Below, in pieces: positions 1-7,436 of a stretch of 34,769 nt of DNA. A program made the position numbers and the translations under genes. Each line of letters opens with the position of its first letter. Positions within the stretch are counted from its first letter, which is position 1. The stretch is from an uncultured Acetobacteraceae bacterium (GTDB lineage Bacteria; Pseudomonadota; Alphaproteobacteria; Acetobacterales; Acetobacteraceae): contig CAIXDS010000012.1 of the NCBI GenBank assembly GCA_903918195.1, positions 1 through 34,769 on the forward strand, read 5' to 3'. Below the pieces are notes generated by a model that was not told the DNA's origin, did not search any database, and was given only the letters and a program-made list of their open reading frames with translations.

Positions 1-79
1 CGTCCAAGTCCAGGTCGGCGGGCAGCCGACGCAGAACTTCCTCAAACTGGTCCGCCGGAAGAGATGCTGTGCTCTGCAT
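1..79 (-). CDS. Transposase, N-terminal fragment cut by the window edge
   Basis: Only the first 26 codons are visible, reading MQSTASLPADQFEEVLRRL and continuing with an acidic stretch ADLDLD up to the edge. This opening resembles the N-terminus of DDE transposases of the IS4 type as I remember them, but no catalytic residue lies inside the window. The start is the ATG at 79. Upstream of it lie about 90 bases of non-coding sequence and then the palindromic repeat at 167-220. Family assignment is tentative; it could be another protein with a similar acidic N-terminus. Confidence 0.45.
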   Translation of the reverse strand, partial: MQSTASLPADQFEEVLRRLPADLDLD

Positions 80-166
80 CCGCCCCCAGAATCGTACCCC
101 GTCGCGTCGGGTCAAGCGGTAATTTAACGCCTATGGGGCAAACCCCCTGGACCTCTCTTCATGGAA

Positions 167-220
167 TGGGGTCAAGGGGCCTCGCGGCCCCTTGCGGTTC
201 CAGGGCAGAGCCCTGGCCTT
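167..220. repeat. Composite palindromic spacer repeat, copy 1
   Basis: Two adjacent hairpins are visible. The first has an 8-bp perfect stem (174-181 with 186-193, loop TCGC). The second has a 7-bp perfect stem CCAGGGC/GCCCTGG (200-206 with 210-216, loop AGA). The flanking words ATGGGGTC and CCTGGCCTT recur in the copy at about 31605-31685. The element lies just past the 3' end of the minus-strand gene ending at 223, so it may act as a transcript end or mRNA-stabilising hairpin. Similar GGGGTCCAGGGG spacer elements are common in Acetobacteraceae; that is recollection, not computed. Confidence 0.6.
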
Positions 221-222
221 TC

Positions 223-1146
223 TTATGTTCCCGCAGCCGCTTCCACCCCAATCCCCGGCAAATCAAGCTGCTTCACCGCCGGCGCCCCGAAATAATCCCA
301 GGCCAGTTCATGGCCCAGATAGATCCAAGGCCCGGTCACCGTGTTCCAGGCCGAGAGCAGGCTTGCCGTCACCAGGTTGCCGATGGCGATCAGGTTGGTC
401 GAGAAATCGATGGTCGTCGCAATCGCGCGAAAGGTGAGCGTTTTCCACACCGCACGCGGCAGCCCGTCGGCTTTCTCCTCGGCCGGTGCCGGTGCCGCCT
501 GCGCGAGCGGCGGCAGCGACTGGGCCGGATCGAGCAGGTTCAGCAGCCCGTGCTCCGCGCTGTCCGCGGCGGTGTTTGTCCACCCCGACAGGCCGGGCGG
601 GATCGGCTGGGCAGGCGGCAGGGCGAAGACATAGCGGATTTGCACCGCCTCGCGCGGGTCGCTCACTCGGATGGCGGCCTCGGCCCAGCGCGCCGGAAGT
701 GTCCAGCCAAGCGCCTGCGCCGACACGCGGGCGGCGGCCCAGGCGGGGTCCACCGCCGCGCCGGCGGAGGCTGCGTCGACCACGGCGACATAGGCGCAGG
801 ACCCGTCATGGTCGGAGGCGTAGCGCACGTGCGCGAACGGCAGATCGCTACGCAGGCAGGCGGGCGCGCTGCCCCAGTCGGTCGGCGCGCCTTGCTTGCT
901 GGCCTGCACGAGTACGCCGCCGACCACCTGGCGCTCGCGCACCTGCAGCAGGGCGACGCTGACCACGTCCGGCACGCCGTTCGTGCCCTCGGAAGCGCCG
1001 GCGCGCAGCCACTTGCCCTCGGGCAGGGCAATCTGCTTCCCCTCGATCGACAGAACGTCGCGCAGGACGGCCAGCGGCGGCACCGGCTGTGCCGCGGCCA
1101 TGGCCGGAAACAGCATGGCGGCGAGGAGCGCGGCGCGGCGCATCAT
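223..1146 (-). CDS. Exported protein of unknown function with DUF2061-like C-terminus (second of a tandem pair)
   Basis: 307 residues, function unknown. The N-terminus MMRRAALLAAMLFPAMAAAQ is a typical signal peptide. A domain of about 190 residues follows, with motifs LSIEGKQIALPEGKW, DWGSAPACLRSDLPF and SDHDGSCAYVAVV. These are shared almost word for word with the upstream gene, so the two are paralogues. The C-terminal 60 residues (VWKTLTFRAIATTIDFSTN then GPWIYLGHELAWDYFG) fit the DUF2061 pattern: a basic K-x-x-x-x-R start, hydrophobic segments and a closing Y-x-x-HE-x-W. The start ATG overlaps the stop of the upstream gene (ATGA, 1143-1146), indicating translational coupling. Conserved Cys in DWGSAPxC and DGSC could form a disulphide in the periplasm; this is inference. 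Confidence 0.8.
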   Translation of the reverse strand: MMRRAALLAAMLFPAMAAAQPVPPLAVLRDVLSIEGKQIALPEGKWLRAGASEGTNGVPDVVSVALLQVRERQVVGGVLVQASKQGAPTDWGSAPACLRSDLPFAHVRYASDHDGSCAYVAVVDAASAGAAVDPAWAAARVSAQALGWTLPARWAEAAIRVSDPREAVQIRYVFALPPAQPIPPGLSGWTNTAADSAEHGLLNLLDPAQSLPPLAQAAPAPAEEKADGLPRAVWKTLTFRAIATTIDFSTNLIAIGNLVTASLLSAWNTVTGPWIYLGHELAWDYFGAPAVKQLDLPGIGVEAAAGT

Positions 1147-2105
1147 GATGTCTTTCCCGTGGCTGCCGCGGCCTGCTGCGGCCATGGCGTTTCGGCGCCG
1201 AGCCCCGGCAATGCCTCCTGCCGGTTGGCCGGCCCGCCGAAATGCTCCCAGGCCAGCTCGTGGCCGAGATAGATCCAGGGGCCGATGAGGATCGGCAGGG
1301 ACGACAGCGCCGCCGCCGTGGCGAGGTCGCCGATCGCGATCAGGTTGGTGGCGAAATCGAGCGACGTGCCGATCACCCGGTAGGTGATGGTCTTCCACAC
1401 CGACCGCGAAAGGGTGAAGCCGTCCGGGTCCGGCGGCGGCACGGCCCAGGGCGGCGGGGCGGCGGGGGCGGTCAAGGGCGGCAATGGGCGGGCCGGATCG
1501 AGCTGGTTGTGCAGCCCGCGTTCCACCTGGTCCCAGGTGCCGGGTGTCCACGCGGCCAGCGCGGCGGCGTCCGGCCCGCCCGTCTGGCCGAGCGCGATGG
1601 CATAGCGGACCTGGACGCCGGATAGCGGCGCGACGACGCGGACCCCCATGACCCCCCAGGCCGCCGGCCACGTCCAGCCCTGCGCCTCGGCGGTGCGCCT
1701 TGCGTCGTGCCAGGCCGCATCGACCGGGACACCGTCGCCCCCCTCCGCGACCCGGGCGACAAAGGCGCAGGACCCGTCATGGTCCGATTTGAAATGGGTG
1801 CGGGCGAGCGGCAGGTCGGTGCGGTCGCATTCCGGCGCGCTGCCCCAGTCCGCCGCGGTGCCGAGCCGGCTCGCCTGCACCAGCACGGCGGCCGCGACGG
1901 TGCGGTCGCGGAGCTGCAGCAGGGCGACGCTGACCAGGCCTTCCGCCGTGCTCGCTTTGCCAGCCTGCACCCACTCGCCGTCGGGGAGCGGTATCTGCTT
2001 GCCCTCCAGGCTCAGCGTGCCGTGCGCGGGTGGGGTCGGGGCCTGTGCCATGGTCAGCACGGCCATGAGCGGAAAAATGGCGCGCAGACACCACCGCCGG
2101 GACAT
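1143..2105 (-). CDS. Exported protein of unknown function with DUF2061-like C-terminus (first of a tandem pair)
   Basis: 320 residues, function unknown. A basic start (MSRRWCLRA) and hydrophobic run to about residue 22 read as a signal peptide or anchor. A presumed periplasmic domain follows, with LSLEGKQIPLPDGEW, VSVALLQLRDRTV, DWGSAPECDRTDLPL and DHDGSCAFVARV, then a Pro/Ala-rich linker. The C-terminus (VWKTITYRVIGTSLDFATN then GPWIYLGHELAWEHFG) resembles DUF2061 (PF09834), a small membrane domain; the assignment rests on motif memory. The ATG at 2105 has AGGAG about 7 bases upstream; an in-frame ATG at 2123 is less well placed. The gene overlaps the next paralogue by 4 bases. The pair appears to be a local duplication whose members have since diverged. 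Confidence 0.78.
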   Translation of the reverse strand: MSRRWCLRAIFPLMAVLTMAQAPTPPAHGTLSLEGKQIPLPDGEWVQAGKASTAEGLVSVALLQLRDRTVAAAVLVQASRLGTAADWGSAPECDRTDLPLARTHFKSDHDGSCAFVARVAEGGDGVPVDAAWHDARRTAEAQGWTWPAAWGVMGVRVVAPLSGVQVRYAIALGQTGGPDAAALAAWTPGTWDQVERGLHNQLDPARPLPPLTAPAAPPPWAVPPPDPDGFTLSRSVWKTITYRVIGTSLDFATNLIAIGDLATAAALSSLPILIGPWIYLGHELAWEHFGGPANRQEALPGLGAETPWPQQAAAATGKTS

Positions 2106-2188
2106 GCGCTGCTCCTGATCCATCAGCAGGGTATATGCTGCCGGGTCCGCGATTGCATACCCTGCGCGCGCGCGCCGCGCGGGCCTTG

Positions 2189-2629
2189 TCACACGTTCAA
2201 CAGCCGGCGCGAGATGCCGATGACCCGGTGCATTTCGCTCCACAGCTCATAGGGCTCCAGCCGGTCCAGCCGCGCCCAGGCCACCTCGGCCACATCGTCG
2301 CCCGGCGCCAGCGTCCCGCCCAGGTGCAGGGCGGCGAAGTCGATGATGGTGTAATGGTAGCGCATCCGCCCGGCCGCGTCGTGATGGATGGAATCCACGT
2401 TTGCCGCCAGCAGCAGAGGGCCGGCGGTCAATCCGGTTTCCTCGTGCAGTTCGCGCCTTGCCGCCTGCTCGGCGGTCTCGCCGAGTTCCTGCGCGCCGCC
2501 GGGCAGGCTCCACGCCCCGAGCGCCGGCGCCCGCCCGCGCCGGGCCAGCAGCACCTCGCCGTCATTGTCCGCCCGCAGCAGACAGACGCCGATGCCGACG
2601 ATGGGGCGAGGGGGATATTCGCGGGTCAT
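2189..2629 (-). CDS. NUDIX hydrolase
   Basis: 146 residues, a cytosolic Mg-dependent pyrophosphohydrolase acting on nucleoside diphosphate-X compounds. The full Nudix box is at residues 45-67 and matches G-x5-E-x7-REUxEExGU exactly (G45, E51, R59, E60, E63, E64, G66). The region before it (VGIGVCLLRADNDGEVLLARR) and the LPGGAQELGE turn are typical of MutT/ADP-ribose pyrophosphatase-like members. The ATG at 2629 starts MTREYPPRP; the frame stays open further upstream only because it runs through the inverted repeat at 2647-2740. The substrate cannot be read from the sequence. It is transcribed towards the DUF2061 pair 84 bases away, perhaps on the same transcript. Confidence 0.88.
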   Translation of the reverse strand: MTREYPPRPIVGIGVCLLRADNDGEVLLARRGRAPALGAWSLPGGAQELGETAEQAARRELHEETGLTAGPLLLAANVDSIHHDAAGRMRYHYTIIDFAALHLGGTLAPGDDVAEVAWARLDRLEPYELWSEMHRVIGISRRLLNV

Positions 2630-2646
2630 CGGGCGGCGGTGTGGTG

Positions 2647-2740
2647 GCAACCCCTCCCCCCGGCCCCCTCCCTCAAGGGGAGGGGGAGAAGAATGCTGCA
2701 CCCCCTCCCCTTGTGGGAGGGGGCCGGGGGGAGGGGTTGC
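2647..2740. repeat. 40-bp near-perfect inverted repeat with hairpin-forming arms
   Basis: The arms 2647-2686 and 2701-2740 are reverse complements with one mismatch in 40 positions, separated by a 14-base spacer. Each arm also folds on itself (CCCCTCCC pairing with GGGAGGGG), so the element can form one long cruciform or two small hairpins. It fills most of the gap between the DUF4340 gene (ending 2749) and the NUDIX gene (starting 2629). It could end the upstream ABC-operon transcript, or be a miniature mobile or REP-type element. Confidence 0.85.
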
Positions 2741-2748
2741 AGCGGCAC

Positions 2749-3909
2749 CTACTCCGGCTTCTTTCCGTCGCTGGCGGGCGGCGTCGCAGGCACTGCTTTC
2801 GTCGTCTCGGCCGCCGGTACGGCGGGTGCGGCCTTTGCAGGCTCCGGCGCAGGTACGGCCTCCACTGCCGGCGCCGCCGCCGGCGGTGCCTTCTCCTCCG
2901 CCTTCAGATCATCCAGCGCCGGGACGAACGCTTTTTCCTTCCAGGACCCAACCTGGTAGGCCCAGCCATTCACCCGCGCCGCCAGCTTCTTCGCCTCGTC
3001 AGACTCGCCGCGCACCGCGAACTGCGCCCAGATGTCCTTCGGCTCCTTGACGTCCGCCTTCGCCGTCCCGAACACCGTTACGTCCACCACCGTGCCATCG
3101 GTCAGCGCGATCGCCGCCGTACCGATCCGCTCGCCCGGCGCCTGCGCGGCCGGCTTCACGTCGGTCAGCGTCAGGTTTTCCAGCGAGCGGAACACATCTG
3201 TCATCCGGTAGTCATCGAGCTTCGGATGCTCGGCCGGCAGCTTCAGCACCGGCTTGTCGCCGTCGCGGCCGAACTCCAGCACCGCATCGCCGCGATGCAC
3301 CATGACCGACGCCACCCGCTTGCTGTCGATGTTGGCGATGTCGCGGTCGAACCAGAGCTGCGGGTCGGTATCCACGGGCAGCCGTCCCTCGGCCAGCCAG
3401 GCCTGGTCCTCGCCGGGCCGGCGAACATAGATCGTCTCCGGCAGGTTGCCCTGCGAGCGCACCCGCCGGTGGCCGACGATCAATTCGGCAAGCACCTGTT
3501 CGTGGCCGTCCAGCACGCGCACCAGCGTGGCCGTCGAGGTGGGGCTCGCCGGATCGCCCACGCCCAGCCGTTCCAGCAGGGACGGGTCAGAGGTGCGCGC
3601 CTCGGTGAGACGCAGCTCGGTCAGCCCGGTCAGCAGTTCGCGCAGCTTGTCCTGCTGCACCCGGTAGGTGGCATGGTCGGCCAGGCCCCAGAGGTCACCG
3701 GCCCTGGCGATCACCAGAGTCTGGCCCTTGCTGGTGATGGCGACGCGCGCCGCCGTGCCGAGCTTCGGCGCCAGCCCCGGGAACGCCAGCGTGCCGGACG
3801 CCTCCGCTCCTGGCGCGGCCACGCCGGCCGGCGGCAGCAGATAGTACCACCCGGCGCCGAGCACGGCCAAGGCGATGGCGACCAGGATAATGGCGGTGCG
3901 GGTTCTCAT
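2749..3909 (-). CDS. DUF4340 domain protein of a Gld-type ABC transporter operon
   Basis: 386 residues. One N-terminal membrane segment (about residues 7-26) anchors a soluble, probably periplasmic body in which DUF4340-type repeats are expected: VAITSKGQTLVIARAGDLWGL, the YRVQQDKLRELLTGLTELRL stretch, then DIANIDSKRVASVMVHRGDAVLEF. The C-terminus from about residue 330 is low-complexity, rich in Ala, Pro, Glu and Lys, and probably disordered. DUF4340 proteins typically sit beside GldG-family auxiliary proteins, as here: the GldG-like gene ends 16 bases upstream (3926). Its role in the complex is not known to me; it likely works with GldG in the periplasm as the last gene of this operon. Confidence 0.85.
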   Translation of the reverse strand: MRTRTAIILVAIALAVLGAGWYYLLPPAGVAAPGAEASGTLAFPGLAPKLGTAARVAITSKGQTLVIARAGDLWGLADHATYRVQQDKLRELLTGLTELRLTEARTSDPSLLERLGVGDPASPTSTATLVRVLDGHEQVLAELIVGHRRVRSQGNLPETIYVRRPGEDQAWLAEGRLPVDTDPQLWFDRDIANIDSKRVASVMVHRGDAVLEFGRDGDKPVLKLPAEHPKLDDYRMTDVFRSLENLTLTDVKPAAQAPGERIGTAAIALTDGTVVDVTVFGTAKADVKEPKDIWAQFAVRGESDEAKKLAARVNGWAYQVGSWKEKAFVPALDDLKAEEKAPPAAAPAVEAVPAPEPAKAAPAVPAAETTKAVPATPPASDGKKPE

Positions 3910-3925
3910 GGGTGCGTCCTCCCCC

Positions 3926-5842
3926 TCACATCCGCGCCCTGGCGCGTCGCCGGCGGCGGGCGATGCCGAGCACCACCGCCAGCACCGTCAGCACCGCCGG
4001 CACCAGCACGATGTCGGCCAGCCGCAGCGTGGTCTCCAGCCGCGAGATGTCGCGCCGCAGCTCAAGCTGTACATTGCGCAACTTGCCCCGCGTCTCCGCC
4101 ACGTCGTGCCGCAGATCGTCGATCGCCTGCCGCTGCTCCGGCGTGATGACCGCCTGGGCGCTGGTGTCCCCGCCGCCATGGCCGGTGCGCAGCTCGGTGA
4201 GCTGTTTCTGCACCTCGTCCAGATGGCTCTGCAGCGTCTTCTCGGTCTGACGGAACTGGGCCTCGGCGGCCTTCTGCATGGTCTCGACCACGTCGAACGG
4301 ACGCTGCGAGGTGCCGCGGCTGCGCAGGCCGATCAGCGCATCGCCGCCGGCCAGCGTGCCGACCAGATTGGCCAAGAAGGCCCCGTTATCGCTGAATGGG
4401 GTGGCTTCCTGCTGGCCGAAGAAATCCTGCACGCGCACCCAGAACCGGTCGGCCAGGATATCGGAATCGCCCACCACCACCAGATTCGCCGGCGCCGCGG
4501 TCTGGGCGACATGGGCGGGGAAATTCTCCGGCCGCTTCTGCCCTTCGGCCAGCGCCGGCGGCCCTGCGAAGGCCGATTTCAGCACCCCGTGGACCCGCGC
4601 CGCGATCACCCGCGGTCCGCCCTCGGGCTTGAAATCGGCGAGGATCTTGCCCGGGTCGGGCGCCGTTTTCACCAGCTCGACCGGCACGCTGCCGGACTGA
4701 TCGGAACTGGACAGCAGGGGGACGAAGTCGATCGTCGCATCGGCCTTCTTGCCGATCGCGCCGGCCGAGGCCACGGTCACCTGATTGAGTTCGGCGGTCG
4801 CCGGGTCGTCGTGGTTGATGCCGTCGCGGATGTTGAACCAGGCGACGTAGTCCACCGCCTGCAGCCGGTCACCAGCCGCCGCGCGCACCCGCCAGGCGCC
4901 CTTGAGGTCGCCGACCACGGTCGCCGGATCGAAGGTGATGCCCCAGGCATCGAACAGCTTCGCCAGGTTGCTCGAGGTGTTCTCCGGCGGCATGCCGGTC
5001 TGGCTCGGGATGGCGGCCTCGGCCTCGCTGTGCGGGTCCACCATCACCATCAGCCGCCCGCCGCGCATGACGAACTGGTCGATGGCATATATCGTGGCAT
5101 CGGACAGGTTCTGCGCCTGCGCCACCAGCAGCACCTGCACGTCCGGATCGATCACCTGGGCGTCGGTCGCCACGGTCTTCACCGTGGTGGTCTCGCGCAA
5201 CTGCAGAATGGACACGTACGGAGCGCCCGGACCGCCCATGCCGGCGCTGTTGCGCATCATCATCATGGTGCGCGGGTCGCCCTCCAGCGGCAGCGACGAC
5301 ATCACGCCGACCACCGGCTGTTTGGGGTTGGACAGCTCATAGACCAGCCGCGTCAGGTCGTATTCCAGGAACGGTTCGCGCTCGGGCTGGAAGAAGGCGA
5401 TGGTGCGCTCGTCATCCAGCAGGTTGGTGCCGGCGAGGCCAAAATAGACCTGCTCGCCGGACTGGTCGAGCGGCACGCCCTGCAGGCCGTACGCCACCGC
5501 CCGGTCCTCGGTGTCGCTGAACGGCTCCGGGTCGAGGAATTCCAGCTTGATCTTGCCGTTGGCGATGCGCGCATACTCGCGCAGCAACTCGCTCACCCGG
5601 TCGGCATAGGCGCCGTAGGCGGGGATGCGGCTGCCGAGCGCCCGCGAATAATACAGCCGCAGCGTGATCGGTTCCTTCAACCCGGTCACGATGCTGCGAG
5701 TGCCCGCTGCCACGGTGTACAGGTGCTGGCTGGTCAGATCGATCTGCAGGCCGGCCAGCCGCGTTTCGGCCACGACGTTGATGCCGATCAGGATGACCGC
5801 GACGGCGATCACCCCGAGAATGGAGCTCCAGGTGCGGCGCAT
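3926..5842 (-). CDS. GldG-family ABC transporter auxiliary protein
   Basis: 638 residues. An N-terminal membrane segment (about residues 6-23, ILGVIAVAVILIGINVVAET) is followed by a large extracytoplasmic domain of the ABC-type uncharacterised transport (GldG) family. Visible family features are DLTSQHLYTVAAGTRSIV near residue 35, ITLRLYYSRAL, and PVVGVMSSLPLEGD near residue 185. A Gln/Arg/Glu-rich coiled-coil-like stretch lies at about 530-605, and a final membrane helix (DIVLVPAVLTVLAVVLGI) is followed by a very basic tail. The gene starts one base after the permease stop (5844), so the two are probably co-translated. The best-known relative is GldG of Bacteroidetes gliding motility, but homologues are widespread in non-gliding bacteria, so gliding is not implied. 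Confidence 0.9.
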   Translation of the reverse strand: MRRTWSSILGVIAVAVILIGINVVAETRLAGLQIDLTSQHLYTVAAGTRSIVTGLKEPITLRLYYSRALGSRIPAYGAYADRVSELLREYARIANGKIKLEFLDPEPFSDTEDRAVAYGLQGVPLDQSGEQVYFGLAGTNLLDDERTIAFFQPEREPFLEYDLTRLVYELSNPKQPVVGVMSSLPLEGDPRTMMMMRNSAGMGGPGAPYVSILQLRETTTVKTVATDAQVIDPDVQVLLVAQAQNLSDATIYAIDQFVMRGGRLMVMVDPHSEAEAAIPSQTGMPPENTSSNLAKLFDAWGITFDPATVVGDLKGAWRVRAAAGDRLQAVDYVAWFNIRDGINHDDPATAELNQVTVASAGAIGKKADATIDFVPLLSSSDQSGSVPVELVKTAPDPGKILADFKPEGGPRVIAARVHGVLKSAFAGPPALAEGQKRPENFPAHVAQTAAPANLVVVGDSDILADRFWVRVQDFFGQQEATPFSDNGAFLANLVGTLAGGDALIGLRSRGTSQRPFDVVETMQKAAEAQFRQTEKTLQSHLDEVQKQLTELRTGHGGGDTSAQAVITPEQRQAIDDLRHDVAETRGKLRNVQLELRRDISRLETTLRLADIVLVPAVLTVLAVVLGIARRRRRARARM

Positions 5843-5843
5843 C

Positions 5844-6575
5844 TCAGTCGGCCTTCCGGTGTTCGACGATCACGGTGTTCAGGAACAGCCAGAACCCGAT
5901 GAACGAGGCGAAGAAGATCACGTCCCGCAGCGACACCACGCCGCGGGTGAACCCCTGGTAGCGCTCGGCCACCGACACGCGCCGCGCCACCTCGGCCAGC
6001 ACCGGGGTGGTTTTCGACAGGAAGTCGGTCACCAGCGGATAGGATGAAACGGCGAAGATGAAGCACACAGCGACCGCCAGCACGAAGGCGATCACTTGGT
6101 TTTTGGTTGCCGCCGACAGCGCCGCGCCCACCGACAGGAAGGCGCCGGCAACCAGCAGGGCACCCACATATCCCGTCGCGATCACCCCGTTATCCGGCTG
6201 TCCCAGGTAGTTGACGGTGATGACAAAGGGAAAGGTCAGGGCCAGCGCGATGGCGCAGAACGCCCAGGCCGCCAGGAATTTTCCGACCACCGCCTGTGCC
6301 TGGGTGATCGGCAGGGTCAGCAGCAATTCGATGGTGCCCAGCCGCCGCTCCTCCGCCCAGAGCCGCATGGTGATGGCCGGGACCAGCAGCAGGAACACCC
6401 AGGGGAGGAAGTTGAAGAACGGGGCGAGGTCGGCCTGGTTGCGGTCGAAAAAGCTGCCGAGGTTGAAGGTCAGCACGCCCTGCAGGACGAGGAAGATGAC
6501 GATGAACACCACCGCAACGGGGGTGGCGAAGTAGCCGCCGAGCTCGCGGCGGGCGACGATCAGGGTATTGCGCAT
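5844..6575 (-). CDS. ABC transporter permease, GldF/ABC-2 type
   Basis: 243 residues with about six hydrophobic segments. It starts MRNTLIVARRELGGYFATPVA, typical of the GldF/NosY-like ABC-2 permease family. The cytoplasmic motif RLWAEERRLGTIELLLTLPI, the hallmark coupling region of this family, lies at about residues 71-90. It would form the membrane channel energised by the ATPase encoded three bases upstream and work with the GldG-like protein one base downstream. The substrate is unknown. The tight spacing on both sides shows a single operon. Confidence 0.92.
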   Translation of the reverse strand: MRNTLIVARRELGGYFATPVAVVFIVIFLVLQGVLTFNLGSFFDRNQADLAPFFNFLPWVFLLLVPAITMRLWAEERRLGTIELLLTLPITQAQAVVGKFLAAWAFCAIALALTFPFVITVNYLGQPDNGVIATGYVGALLVAGAFLSVGAALSAATKNQVIAFVLAVAVCFIFAVSSYPLVTDFLSKTTPVLAEVARRVSVAERYQGFTRGVVSLRDVIFFASFIGFWLFLNTVIVEHRKAD

Positions 6576-6578
6576 GGT

Positions 6579-7340
6579 TTAGGCGGCACGCTTCGGTGTG
6601 GTGGAGGGCTGGGTGATCTGGCGGAACACGTCGTCCAGCTTGCCGGACGGGTGCAGCTTCTCCAGCGCGGCTGGCTTGTCGTCGGCCACCACGCGGCCGG
6701 CGGCGATGATGATGGCGCGCGTGCACACCGCGTCGACCTCTTCCAGGATATGGGTGGAGATGACGATGGCCTTGGCCGGTGCCATGCGGGCGATCAGGCT
6801 GCGCACCTCGTGCTTCTGGTTCGGGTCCAGCCCGTCGGTGGGCTCGTCCAGTACCAGCACGGGCGGGTCGTGCAGCAGCGCCTGGGCCAGGCCGACGCGG
6901 CGCTTGAACCCTTTGGACAGCGTTTCGATCGGCTGCAGCCGCACGCCTTCCAGCGAGGTCAGGTGCAGCGCGTGGCCCACCCGGTGGTCCAGTTCCGCGC
7001 CGACATAGCCGCGCACCCGGGCGGTGAAGGTCAGAAACGCGGTCACGGTCATTTCGGGGTAGTTGGGCGCGCCTTCCGGCAGGAAGCCCAGGCAGCGGCG
7101 GGCGGCGACCGAATCGGTCAGCACGTCGTGGCCGCAGATGCGGGCGGTGCCGGCGGTGGGCGTCACGAAGCCGGCCAGCATGCGCATGGTGGTCGACTTG
7201 CCGGCGCCGTTGGGGCCGAGGAAGCCCAGCACCTCGCCGCGGGCAACCTGGAACGACACGTGGTCCACCGCGGTGAAGGTGCCGAAACGCTTCGTGAGCC
7301 CCTTGATCTCGATCAGGGCGGGCTCGCTGGTGACGGACAC
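6579..7340 (-). CDS. ABC transporter ATP-binding protein, GldA/CcmA type
   Basis: 253 residues, the cytosolic ATPase of the exporter. Walker A is GPNGAGKST, the signature helix region reads LSKGFKRRVGLAQALL (LSKG in place of LSGG, as is common in this subfamily), Walker B is VLVLDEPTDGLDP and the H-loop is ISTHILEEV. The start is a GTG at 7340 (VSVTSEPALIEI) because GGAGGGAG lies exactly seven bases upstream. The frame stays open for a further 19 codons to an ATG at 7397 that has no such site. It leads the four-gene operon running down to 2749. Confidence 0.93.
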   Translation of the reverse strand: MSVTSEPALIEIKGLTKRFGTFTAVDHVSFQVARGEVLGFLGPNGAGKSTTMRMLAGFVTPTAGTARICGHDVLTDSVAARRCLGFLPEGAPNYPEMTVTAFLTFTARVRGYVGAELDHRVGHALHLTSLEGVRLQPIETLSKGFKRRVGLAQALLHDPPVLVLDEPTDGLDPNQKHEVRSLIARMAPAKAIVISTHILEEVDAVCTRAIIIAAGRVVADDKPAALEKLHPSGKLDDVFRQITQPSTTPKRAA

Positions 7341-7436
7341 GTCAGATCTCCCTCCGTGGGTTTTTGGCTGGGGTCTTGGCTGGCGGGAATAGCGCATACG
7401 GCCGGGTTTGCAACCTGCGGCGCCGCGGCCGCTGGT

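Noticed and set aside
1147-1671. Upstream in-frame extension of the second DUF2061 protein
   Set aside because: The extension lies wholly inside the upstream paralogue in another frame; a signal peptide and ATGA overlap place the start at 1146.
2749-7340. Gliding motility locus
   Set aside because: Only the GldA/F/G-type exporter is present; homologues are widespread outside gliders, and no other gld or spr gene is seen.
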